A stretch of 64,000 nucleotides of DNA, from NCBI RefSeq assembly GCF_009741445.1, contig NZ_CP046507.1:4526001-4590000 (forward strand), in the 5' to 3' direction. Below are positions 51,928 through 59,953 of this stretch, piece after piece (position 1 is the first letter of the stretch; each line of letters opens with the position of its first letter). The notes beneath the pieces were generated by a model, which did not search any database, had not been told where the DNA came from, and saw only the letters and a list, made by a program, of their open reading frames with translations. Position numbers and translations under genes: made by a program. This DNA is from Mycobacterium avium subsp. avium (GTDB taxonomy: Bacteria > Actinomycetota > Actinomycetes > Mycobacteriales > Mycobacteriaceae).

Positions 51928-52872
51928 CTACACGAGCGGACGCCCCTTGCGGATCCGGCGGTCCAGGTCGTAGAGCAGGACGTTGAACGGGAATTGCCGG
52001 ATGAACCGCGGTAGGTAGCGGTTCACCGTCGCCAACACCGCGATCAGCCGGTCGAAGCGCCGCTGCTTGGTCGCGTCCCAGGGCAGCCGCATCTCGTCGC
52101 GGAACCGCTGCGGCAGGAAGCCGGTCGTGATGAACAACGCGAAGCCCTCGGTGAGACGCCGCACCGGGCCGGGCAGCCACACTCCCCGAATGCGGTTGGC
52201 CGCAATGGGATACAGATACTCGCGCACGGCGTCGTCGATGTGCACCTTGGCCAGCGACTCCTCCCAGTAGCGGTCGAACGCCGCGCGGTCCGGCGGCCAC
52301 ATCGCCGGCGGCACCTGCAGCGTGGTGGCCAGCGTCATGCCCTCGCGGTAGTGGCGGTCGGCGTCGTCGCCGTCGAGTTCGCCGATGAACATCCGGTAGA
52401 TGTCCAGCCCGCCCTTGTACAGGCAGGCGCCCACCCACAGCTGCAGGTTGGGGTCGAAGGCGTTGTAGGACACCGGGCTTTCCGGCGTCGAGTACACCTG
52501 CGCGTGCGCCCGGTTCACCGCCCGGCGGAAGGCGTCCTTCTGCGCCTCGCTGCCGGAGGTCGCCACGGCCAGGTAGGTGAAGGTGGTGCGGGCCCGCTTG
52601 ATCGGATGCAGGTCGACCCGGCCGCTTTCCACGCGGCTTTCCATCACGCCGTAGCCGACACCGGGATTGGCCAGCTGCATGATCACGTTCGCCGGGCCGG
52701 CCAGCAGCGCCACGCCCATCAGCCCCTCGTCGATGCCCAGCGTCCGCAGCGGCTTGCGCCGCCGGGGCCGGGGCGGGTCGGTGACGCGGCGCTCGACGTG
52801 GCTCGTCGGCTCGACATGGCCCGTCGGCTCGACATGGGCCGTCGGCTGGTGCACCGGCTCGTGAATCGCCAT
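51928..52872 (-). CDS. DUF2236 (MpaB/latex-clearing type) protein (Rv0276 homologue)
   Basis: ATG 52872 behind GGAGGACC gives 314 residues. The N-terminus has short repeats HVEPTG/HVEPTS/HVE. The domain follows: GVALLAGPANVIMQLANPGVGYGV, then YSTPESPVSYNAFDPNLQLW, then GELDGDDADRHY. Family members bind haem (latex-clearing oxygenase) or act in fungal mycophenolate synthesis; the role here is unknown. It is divergent from a TetR gene, as Rv0276 is from Rv0275c. Confidence 0.87.
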   Translation of the reverse strand: MAIHEPVHQPTAHVEPTGHVEPTSHVERRVTDPPRPRRRKPLRTLGIDEGLMGVALLAGPANVIMQLANPGVGYGVMESRVESGRVDLHPIKRARTTFTYLAVATSGSEAQKDAFRRAVNRAHAQVYSTPESPVSYNAFDPNLQLWVGACLYKGGLDIYRMFIGELDGDDADRHYREGMTLATTLQVPPAMWPPDRAAFDRYWEESLAKVHIDDAVREYLYPIAANRIRGVWLPGPVRRLTEGFALFITTGFLPQRFRDEMRLPWDATKQRRFDRLIAVLATVNRYLPRFIRQFPFNVLLYDLDRRIRKGRPLV

Positions 52873-52964
52873 CGTCAGGTCCTCCCGCAGCACTGGTCCG
52901 CTAATCTGCGAACGCTTGTTTCCTGATATTGTCGTGGCCCGGCGTTGGTGTCAAGATGGTGTGC

Positions 52965-53618
52965 ATGAGCCAGACGTCCGGCGCGCGGCCGTACCGCGGG
53001 GTCGAGGCGGCCGAGCGGCTGGCCACCCGGCGCAACCGGCTGCTGGGCGCGGGGCTGGACCTGCTGGGGGCCGAGCAGCAGAACATTGCGGCGGTCACCG
53101 TCCGCGGCGTGTGCCGCCGCGCCGGCCTGGCGGCGCGTTACTTCTACGAAAGCTTCACCGACAAGGACCAATTCGTGGCGTGTGTGTTCGACTGGGTGGT
53201 CGCCGAGCTGGCCGCGACCACGCAGGCCGCGGTGACGGCGGTGCCGGCCCACGAGCAGACCCGCGCGGGCATGGCCAACATCGTGCGGACCATCACCGAG
53301 GACGCCCGGGTGGGCCGGCTGCTGTTCAGCACCCAGCTGGCCGATCCGGTGGTGGTGCGCAAGCGCGCCGAGTCCAGCGCGCTGTTCGCGATGCTGTCCG
53401 GCCAGCACGTGGGCGACGCGCTACGGATGCCGGCCAACGACCGGATCAAGGCGGCCGCCCACTTCGTGGTCGGCGGCGTGGCACAGACCATCAGCGCCTG
53501 GCTGGCCGGCGAGGTGCGTCTCGAGCCCGATCAGCTCGTCGACCAGCTCGCCGCGCTGCTCGACGAGCTGGCCGAGCCGGCCCTGTACCGGCGCACCGAA
53601 ACGCCCGCGCAGTCCTAG
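52965..53618 (+). CDS. TetR-family regulator (Rv0275c homologue)
   Basis: The product from ATG 52965 is 217 residues; ATG 52956 or GTG 52929 are alternatives with no clear ribosome site. The HTH region reads NIAAVTVRGVCRRAGLAARYFYESFTDKDQFV, a standard TetR domain. The C-terminal helical part is ligand-binding. Its likely target is the divergent DUF2236 gene. Its TAG stop overlaps the stop of the convergent acyltransferase gene in the palindrome CTAG. Confidence 0.88.
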   Translation: MSQTSGARPYRGVEAAERLATRRNRLLGAGLDLLGAEQQNIAAVTVRGVCRRAGLAARYFYESFTDKDQFVACVFDWVVAELAATTQAAVTAVPAHEQTRAGMANIVRTITEDARVGRLLFSTQLADPVVVRKRAESSALFAMLSGQHVGDALRMPANDRIKAAAHFVVGGVAQTISAWLAGEVRLEPDQLVDQLAALLDELAEPALYRRTETPAQS

Positions 53619-54967
53619 CGGGTTGCCACCGCGCGGACCGGATTCCAGCCCGTCGCGGCGGTCAGCGAAAAATCGTTCAGCGCCCCCGAAAGGGCTTGCC
53701 GCAACGCCTCGTTCGAATTCTGCCGGCCCAGCTCGTAGCCCAGGACCGAGACGAAGACCCGGTCGTGCACTCGTCCCGACAGCAGCGCCAGCGCTCCGTT
53801 GGTGCGCTGCATGGTCGCGTCGGTCACGCCCGGGTACACCGACCTCATCGCGAAATAGTCGGCGTCCGTGCCGTCTGGCCGGTTGGCGGCCGGGTCGAGC
53901 GCACCGAGGTTGGACGACACCACCGTGGTGGCGCCGCCGGTGACCACGCCGAGCAGCCGCCGGAACACCCGCTTGGGGATCAGCGGAACCAGCGGCAGCA
54001 ACGCCCACCGCTCGTCGGGCAGGTCGTGGTGGCGGACCAGGGCGTGCTTGACCGCGGCCCGGATCGCGCGCAGGTCGGTGCCGATCGCCGCGGGTCCCAG
54101 CAGCACGTCGACGTTGGTAACGGCGTTGGCGCGGGTGTCGCCGGCAACGCGTTCGTTGACCGGCATGCCGACGGTGACCGAACCGTCGCGGGCGACCCGT
54201 CCCACCCGCTGGGCGAGGCGGGCGGCCAGTCCGGCGAGCAGCGCGTTGCTGGTGCCGCCCAGGGTCCGGGCGCGGGCGTCCCACTCGTCGGCGTCGACGA
54301 AGATCGTCTGCGCGGGAACGGTGATGCGGTCTTGGGTGCCGCGCCGCCGGGTCGCGCGGCCCCGTGCCGGCGCCGCGCCGTCGCGGCCCTGGCGCAGCAT
54401 CCGTGCCGCCGCCCGCACCGCACGGCCGACATCGCCTGTGTCGCGGGCGGTTTGGCGTGCGTCCTCGGCCACCGCGGACCAGCGTGGCCGGCCCGCCGCC
54501 GCGGGCCAGCGGACCGTGTCCGCGCGCCCGAGAGCCGCGTCGGCCAGCGCCTCGCACAGCCCGACGCCGTCGGTCAGGCAGTGCGTGGTGACCAGGCTCA
54601 CCACCGCGCCGCCGTCGGTCAGCGGCAACACCGCCAGGTGCCACCCGGGCCCGTGCTCGGCGTCCGGCCGCCTGCCGGCCTGCTCGGTTAGCCAGGCGTC
54701 GACGGCATCCCGCGGCCGCGGCACCGCGACCACCTCGAGGGCGCCCTGCGCGCCGGTCGACACCCAGCGATGACGGCCGAACGGCAACGGGGAGCACTCG
54801 ATCCGCCGCGCCAGCCGTCCGGCACCCAGGTGCCGGTGGAACCGCCTCAGCCCGGCCAGGTCGATCGCGCGGTCGTACACCCACACGCATTGCAGCAGGC
54901 TGGTGGCTCCCGTCGCCCGCTCACCGAGAAACAGGGTCTGGTCGGCCAAATCCAGCACGTTGCTCAT
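53615..54967 (-). CDS. Condensation-fold acyltransferase (Pap/WS-DGAT superfamily), second gene of pair
   Basis: ATG 54967 gives 450 residues. LADQTLFLGERATGATSLLQ opens the protein and VTTHCLTDGVGL contains the H-x3-D-G catalytic motif; later blocks include TVGMPVNERVAG and TTVVSSNLGALDP, as in wax-ester synthases and condensation domains. It probably transfers an acyl chain to an alcohol in surface-lipid synthesis. It lies 2 bases after the upstream partner. The frame extends upstream to 56242, but that part is a shadow of the partner gene. Confidence 0.82.
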   Translation of the reverse strand: MSNVLDLADQTLFLGERATGATSLLQCVWVYDRAIDLAGLRRFHRHLGAGRLARRIECSPLPFGRHRWVSTGAQGALEVVAVPRPRDAVDAWLTEQAGRRPDAEHGPGWHLAVLPLTDGGAVVSLVTTHCLTDGVGLCEALADAALGRADTVRWPAAAGRPRWSAVAEDARQTARDTGDVGRAVRAAARMLRQGRDGAAPARGRATRRRGTQDRITVPAQTIFVDADEWDARARTLGGTSNALLAGLAARLAQRVGRVARDGSVTVGMPVNERVAGDTRANAVTNVDVLLGPAAIGTDLRAIRAAVKHALVRHHDLPDERWALLPLVPLIPKRVFRRLLGVVTGGATTVVSSNLGALDPAANRPDGTDADYFAMRSVYPGVTDATMQRTNGALALLSGRVHDRVFVSVLGYELGRQNSNEALRQALSGALNDFSLTAATGWNPVRAVATR

Positions 54968-54969
54968 GA

Positions 54970-56445
54970 TTACGCCGCTTCGGTGTCGTCCGCGGTGGGC
55001 GCCAAGGTGCCCGGTTCGTGCGAATCGGGTTGGCGCACAACCACGACGGGCTCGTCCGCGGCGGGCCTGGCGACGCGGATGAACACCCGGATCAGCGTGG
55101 CGATGTAGCGCAGCACCGAGTCGCGGGCGATCGCGTTGTCCGGGAACGACATTGTCACCGTGGTGTTCGCGGCCTGGCGGTTGATCCACATGTTCACCCC
55201 GCCGTGCGAAAGGCTGTCGCCGTAGGTGCCGAACTTGGTCTCGGCCCACAGGCCGTTGAGGGGAATCTTGCGGAAGTCGAGGAACGACAACATCATCGGC
55301 AGCTGGGTGGGCAGTTTGATACCCAGTTCGTCCGGCGTGGCAAGCTCCAGCACCCGCTCCACCGGCACGTCGGCCAGGCGTTGGGCGTCGTCGAACGACT
55401 TCTGCGCCGTCCTGGCCGCCTGGGCGAACGTTTCGCCCGCGGTCGGCACCGTGACCGGGATCAGGCTGGCGAACCAGCCCAGGGTCATGGTGTCGACGCC
55501 GGGTGTGCGGGTGTCCCGGGCGGTGAATCCGTGATACGTCGTCTTGCCGGTCAATTCGTGTTCGGCCAGCGCCGTGCAGGCCAGCACTCCCCCGATGAAC
55601 CGGGCGCCGGCCGCCCCGCAGGCGGCGTCGAATGACGTCGTGTCCGCGGCGTCCATCAGCTCGACGGTCAGCAGGTCGCCCTTGCTGCTGGCCCACGTGT
55701 CGCCCAGGGGCAGCGGAAAACTCGGCCAGTCGCCGTCGGTGTCGCGCGCGAACTCGATCCAGTGCTTGATCTCCGGCGACGACAAGGTCAGCGCGGCGGC
55801 CTTCGCGCGCTGGCGCACCGCGTAGTCGCGGTAGCTGCGGATCTCCGGCAGCCCCGCGGGCAGCCGGCCGGTATGGGCCAGCTCCTGATAGGTCAGGTGG
55901 ATGTCGAGGAAGATGAGGGCGGCCGAAAGACCGTCGATGTGCAGGTGGTCGACGCTGGCGTAGAAGGTGAAATACTCTGCGTGCTGGATGATTCCGTAGG
56001 TGAAGCAACCCCATTCCAGGGTCTGCGGAGTGCTTGTCAGCACGTGCGTGCGCACCTGGTCGGCGTTCATCTGCCCGAGCGGCACCGCAACGTAGTCGAT
56101 GTCCTCGGGACGGTCGATGACCCGGCGCACGAAGACGCCGTTGTCGTGCTCGAACCAACTGTGGTAGGTGTCCTGCCGGCGCAGGTGCGCGTTGATGGTC
56201 GCCGTCATCGCGCCAATGTCGCAGGCGCCGGGGATGTCCCACGCCACGACCATCAGCCGCGGTAGCTGGCGGTCCAGCACCTTGCCGTGGTAGGCGGCCC
56301 AGAGGTGTTGGTTCTGTTGGTAACTCGGCGGCAGGTCACTTCGCCGCGCGGCGCGCGCGGCTTCGAGCGCGGCCGGCGCGGCCATCCACATCGTGACCGG
56401 GCCGTGCGGCGGTTGCCATTCGTTGATGTTGCCGAGTGCGACCAT
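54970..56445 (-). CDS. PapA-like acyltransferase, first gene of pair
   Basis: The 491-residue product resembles PapA proteins: WQPPHGPVTMWMAAPAA, then TFYASVDHLHIDGLSAALI with the H-x3-D-G motif (HLHIDG), and GWFASLIPVTVPTAGETFA plus MMLSFLDFRKIPLNG. Pap enzymes acylate trehalose or phthiocerol lipids with polyketide chains. No polyketide synthase lies nearby, so the acyl donor is unknown. ATG or GTG 56445; upstream is a 385-base gap. The pair is not part of the M. tuberculosis order here, suggesting insertion. Confidence 0.83.
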   Translation of the reverse strand: MVALGNINEWQPPHGPVTMWMAAPAALEAARAARRSDLPPSYQQNQHLWAAYHGKVLDRQLPRLMVVAWDIPGACDIGAMTATINAHLRRQDTYHSWFEHDNGVFVRRVIDRPEDIDYVAVPLGQMNADQVRTHVLTSTPQTLEWGCFTYGIIQHAEYFTFYASVDHLHIDGLSAALIFLDIHLTYQELAHTGRLPAGLPEIRSYRDYAVRQRAKAAALTLSSPEIKHWIEFARDTDGDWPSFPLPLGDTWASSKGDLLTVELMDAADTTSFDAACGAAGARFIGGVLACTALAEHELTGKTTYHGFTARDTRTPGVDTMTLGWFASLIPVTVPTAGETFAQAARTAQKSFDDAQRLADVPVERVLELATPDELGIKLPTQLPMMLSFLDFRKIPLNGLWAETKFGTYGDSLSHGGVNMWINRQAANTTVTMSFPDNAIARDSVLRYIATLIRVFIRVARPAADEPVVVVRQPDSHEPGTLAPTADDTEAA

Positions 56446-56830
56446 TTCCTCGAATCCTTGTGCTGTGTGAGCCGACGCTTCCGGTGCGGCCGGGGGTTGC
56501 GAAAGTGCATTGAGCGCTTGGCTTTTCGCACATCATCGGTTTGGTTTCGCGCTGGAAATCGGCAACGGTCTCGACCCCTGAGGCGGACTGAACCACCCCG
56601 TCGCTTGCACCCCCTGTGTCGCTGCTGTGACGCTAGCTGACGGAGGCGAAGATTTCGGCGGTTTTGTGAAGACTCGCATTCCCCAGCGAAATCACCGGCG
56701 GTGCAGTAACCTCTCCTGCCCGACAGGTCCCCGATCCGGACGCCAGGCACCCGCGCGCGCGGTGTCCTCGCCAATTCCGCTGTGCGGGTCGGTAACTCGG
56801 GATACGATTGACCGTTGGGCGGCCGGACCG
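56446..56830. promoter_or_regulatory. 385-base non-coding region upstream of the acyltransferase pair
   Basis: The region lies between the papA-like gene and the broken membrane-protein gene, both minus. It should hold the promoter of the acyltransferase operon. No convincing coding frame, terminator or known operator is visible; short open frames here lack ribosome sites. Confidence 0.4.
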
Positions 56831-57366
56831 TCAGGGGAACAGCGGCAGGTCCCACAGTCGCATGCCGGGGCGCAGCAGCCACAGCCGCATCATGGTGAGC
56901 CGGGTGATGCGCAGCGCGCTCAGGATCATGAAGACGGCCAACGGCACCTCGATCAGCAGCGCGGTGATCACCGACAGCCAGACGTCCTTGGGTCCGGCGG
57001 TCATCAGGTCGAACCACGCGTCACAGATCAGCAGGACGCGGCGAGCCCGAGCAGCTGGCGGCGCAGGTAGCCGAGCACCGCGGTGGCCAGCATGAAACCG
57101 ACCAGCAGCACGTCGAAGCCGATCCAGGTGATCGGCCAGTTGTGGGCGACGTAGTTCTCCGGCAGCGTCACCGACAGGTAGCCGAGCCACGGGATCATCG
57201 CCATGGAGCCGCCGATCATCAGGCTCAGCCGGATGCGCCGCATCCGGGCCAGATATTCCGGGTCGATCACTTCGCCCAGGGGCCGCTTCAGCCGGGAGAC
57301 GAGTTCGCGCCGTTGCTCGGGCGTGAGCGCCGCGATCTGTTCGTCGGTCAATATGCCGTCGGTCAT
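56831..57366 (-). pseudogene. Broken membrane-protein gene (small internal deletion)
   Basis: ATG 57366 opens a soluble helix (LTDEQIAALTPEQRRELVSRL) and two membrane helices up to GYLRRQLLGLAA, then hits TGA at 57028-57030. In another frame the protein continues: VLLICDAWFDLMTAGPKDVW, then LIEVPLAVFMILSALRI, to TGA at 56831. The two halves fit one membrane protein of about 175-185 residues. The join near 57035-57045 lacks about four residues plus one base, so a deletion of 3n+1 bases is more likely than a single-base error. Function unknown. Confidence 0.7.
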
Positions 57367-57391
57367 GACACCATCCTCCGGCTCGGCGGCG

Positions 57392-57973
57392 TCAGCGCCC
57401 GGCGCCCACCCGGGGCCGGCGGTCTGCCGCGGTCTTGGGCACCGCTCGAGCGTCGCCGCTGTCGAATTCCTTCACCCAGCAAGCGAACTCGAGGGTGATG
57501 CCGTCGGGGTCCTGGAAGTAGAAGGAGCGCACGTAGACGCCGGGGTGCACGGTCGCGGAGACCTGCATCGGGCTTTCGTCGTGGTTGAGCACCGGGCCGA
57601 CCCGCACACCCTTGTCCTTGAGCCGTTGGCGGTAGGCGTCGAACTTCTCGGCGGGCACGTGGAAGGCCAGGTGGTTCATGGTGCTCACCGCGCTGGTGAT
57701 GTCGCCGATGCCGGGGATGGCGCCCGGCGACGAGATGCCCGGGACGCGGTCGGGCGCGTCGGCGAACCAGAAGAAGGCCACGCAGTCGCCGTTGCCGGCG
57801 TCGAAGAAGAAGTGCTGGCCCGCGCCGCCGGGCAGATCGAGCGATTTGACCAGCGGCATGCCCAGCACGTTGCTGTAGAAGTCCACGGTTTTCGCCATGT
57901 CCGAACACACCAGGGCGACGTGATTGATCCCGCCGAGTTCGAATTCGGTGTTGGTGTTGTGCGGCTTGATCAT
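57392..57973 (-). CDS. VOC-superfamily (glyoxalase/dioxygenase) protein (Rv0274 homologue)
   Basis: ATG 57973 behind GAGGGAGAAA gives 193 residues, the same as Rv0274. It reads FELGGINHVALVCSDMAKTVDFYSNVLGMPLV, then TMNHLAFHVP and YVRSFYFQDPDGITLEF; His in NHVAL, His in NHLAF and Glu in TLEF are the usual metal ligands. A metal-dependent lyase or dioxygenase is likely. The divergent TetR gene and the palindrome between them suggest repression and induction by its substrate. Confidence 0.9.
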   Translation of the reverse strand: MIKPHNTNTEFELGGINHVALVCSDMAKTVDFYSNVLGMPLVKSLDLPGGAGQHFFFDAGNGDCVAFFWFADAPDRVPGISSPGAIPGIGDITSAVSTMNHLAFHVPAEKFDAYRQRLKDKGVRVGPVLNHDESPMQVSATVHPGVYVRSFYFQDPDGITLEFACWVKEFDSGDARAVPKTAADRRPRVGAGR

Positions 57974-58022
57974 CGGGTTTCTCCCTCGGTCCCCGGGTGA
58001 CGATCCTGGCCAAGACCCGAAT

Positions 58023-58044
58023 CTGAATCTAACATCAGATTCAG
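58023..58044. promoter_or_regulatory. Probable TetR operator between the VOC gene and tetR
   Basis: CTGAATCT and AGATTCAG are perfect 8-bp inverted arms separated by AACATC. The site lies midway in the 94-base gap between divergent genes (VOC start 57973; tetR start 58068), the classic place for an autoregulated TetR operator. Confidence 0.78.
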
Positions 58045-58067
58045 TTTTGGCCCAGGGAGGTGCGCAG

Positions 58068-58724
58068 GTGTCGACCGCGGCATCCCCGGCTGACCGGCCC
58101 GGCCGGCCCGCGGCGCTGCCCACGCATCGGGGCAGGCGCACCCGGGCCGCCATCGACATGGCCGCCCGCACCGTCATCGCCCGCAAGGGTGTGCTGGCCA
58201 CCACCATCGCCGACATCGCCGCGGAGGCGGGCCGCTCGGCGGCATCCTTCTACAACTACTACGACTCCAAGGAGGCGATGGTGCGCCAGTGGGCGCTGCG
58301 CTTCCGCGACGAGGCCAACCAGCGGGCGCGGTCGGCGACCCGGCACGGCCTGTCCGATCGGGACCGCGCCTACACCGCGGCCGCCGCCCACTGGCACACC
58401 TACCGCAACCGGCTGGCCGAGGTGATCAGCGTGTCACAACTGGCCATGGTCAACGACGACTTTGCTCGGTACTGGGCCGAAATCTGCGCGATACCAATCT
58501 CTTTCATCGCCGAATCGGTGCGGCGCGCACAAGCCCGGGGCTACTGCCGCGACGACGACCCGCAGCTGATCGCCGAGGCGATCGTGGCGATGTTCAACCA
58601 GTTCTGCTACATCCAGCTCGGTTCCGCGCGCTCCGGGGAACCCGACGACCAGGCCTGCATCCGAACCCTGGCCAACATCTATTACCGGGCCATCTACGGG
58701 CGTGAGGAGGAGCCGCAGAGTTGA
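58068..58724 (+). CDS. TetR-family regulator (Rv0273c homologue)
   Basis: GTG 58068 follows GGGAGG and gives 218 residues. The DNA-binding domain reads RTRAAIDMAARTVIARKGVL then TIADIAAEAGRSAASFYNYYDSKEAMV. It likely controls itself, the following hydrolase and fadE6, and the divergent VOC gene through the palindrome at 58023-58044. The stop overlaps the next start (TTGA). Confidence 0.92.
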   Translation: MSTAASPADRPGRPAALPTHRGRRTRAAIDMAARTVIARKGVLATTIADIAAEAGRSAASFYNYYDSKEAMVRQWALRFRDEANQRARSATRHGLSDRDRAYTAAAAHWHTYRNRLAEVISVSQLAMVNDDFARYWAEICAIPISFIAESVRRAQARGYCRDDDPQLIAEAIVAMFNQFCYIQLGSARSGEPDDQACIRTLANIYYRAIYGREEEPQS

Positions 58725-59863
58725 GTCGCGAATCGAGTCGCCGTACCGGCGCCGGGGTGATCCGGGAATTCGTCGGGCTGCCCTCGCGCACCGCCGGCCG
58801 CGCGGGCGCCGGCGGGCATCCCTGCCAGGGGCTCTACCACCGGGGCGTGGGACGCAAACCGAAGGTGGCGATGATCGCCACGCACTACCAGATCGACTTC
58901 TCCGAGCACTATCTGGCGGACTACATGGCCACCCGCGGCATCGGTTTTCTCGGCTGGAACACCCGGTTCCGCGGCTTCGAGAGCAGCTTCCTGCTCGACC
59001 ACGCGCTGGTCGACATCGGCGTCGGTGTGCGCTGGCTGCGCGACGTCCAGGGAGTGGATACCGTTGTGCTGCTGGGCAATTCGGGCGGCGGATCGCTAAT
59101 GGCCGCCTACCAGTCGCAGGCCGTCGAGCCGAACGTGACCCCGCTGGACGGGATGCGCCCGGCGGCGGGGCTGACCGAATTGCCGCCGGCCGACGGCTAT
59201 GTGGCCACCGCCGCCCACCCGGGGCGCCCGGAGGTGCTCACCGCCTGGATGGACGCCGCCGTCGTCGACGAGAACGACCCCGTCGCCACCGACGCCGACC
59301 TCGACCTGTTCAACGAGCGCAACGGCCCGCCGTATGCGCCGGAGTTCCTCGCCCGCTACCGGGCCGCGCAGACCGCGCGCAACCACGCCATCACCGACTG
59401 GGCCGAAAAGGAGCTGAAACGCATTCGCGCCGCGGGGTTTTCGGACCGCCCGTTTTCGGTCATGCGCACCTGGGCCGACCCCCGCATGGTGGATCCGACC
59501 ATCGAGCCCACCAAGCGCCAACCCAACACGTGCTACGCGGGTGTCCCGGCCAAGGCGAACCGTTCCGCGCACGGCATCGCCGCGGCGTGCACGCTGCGGA
59601 ACTGGTTGAGCATGTGGAGCCTGCGGGTGGCGCAAACCCGGGCCGAACCGCACCTGGCCCGCATCGGCTGCCCCGCGCTGGTGATCAACGCCGAGGCCGA
59701 CACGGGGGTGTTTCCCTCTGACGCGCAACGCATCTTCGACGCGCTGGCCAGCACCGACAAGACGCGGGCCTCGATCGACACCGACCACTACTTCACCACG
59801 CCCGGGGCGCGCAGCGAGCAGGCCGATCTCATCGCGCGGTGGATCTTCAAGCGGTGGCGCTAG
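58721..59863 (+). CDS. Alpha/beta-hydrolase family protein (Rv0272c homologue)
   Basis: The 380-residue product starts at TTG 58721 inside the tetR stop codon overlap. The core has MIATHYQIDFSEHYLADYMA, the elbow LLGNSGGGSLMAAYQ (G-N-S-G-G), INAEADTGVFPSDAQRI and IDTDHYFTTPG with Asp and His. It is cytosolic and probably acts on an acyl-CoA or ester in the same pathway as fadE6, 90 bases downstream. Confidence 0.88.
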   Translation: MSRESSRRTGAGVIREFVGLPSRTAGRAGAGGHPCQGLYHRGVGRKPKVAMIATHYQIDFSEHYLADYMATRGIGFLGWNTRFRGFESSFLLDHALVDIGVGVRWLRDVQGVDTVVLLGNSGGGSLMAAYQSQAVEPNVTPLDGMRPAAGLTELPPADGYVATAAHPGRPEVLTAWMDAAVVDENDPVATDADLDLFNERNGPPYAPEFLARYRAAQTARNHAITDWAEKELKRIRAAGFSDRPFSVMRTWADPRMVDPTIEPTKRQPNTCYAGVPAKANRSAHGIAAACTLRNWLSMWSLRVAQTRAEPHLARIGCPALVINAEADTGVFPSDAQRIFDALASTDKTRASIDTDHYFTTPGARSEQADLIARWIFKRWR

Positions 59864-59953
59864 CCGCTGGCCCATGTCGTCGACCAACCCACTGGTTGTT
59901 AGCTTGGAAGGTACTTGGCCGAAACGGCGTCCTGCAGCAACGGAAGGCGACCA

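Noticed and set aside
54970..56242. N-terminal extension of the second acyltransferase
   Set aside because: It only reads through the partner gene in another frame; the real start at 54967 lies 2 bases after the partner's stop.
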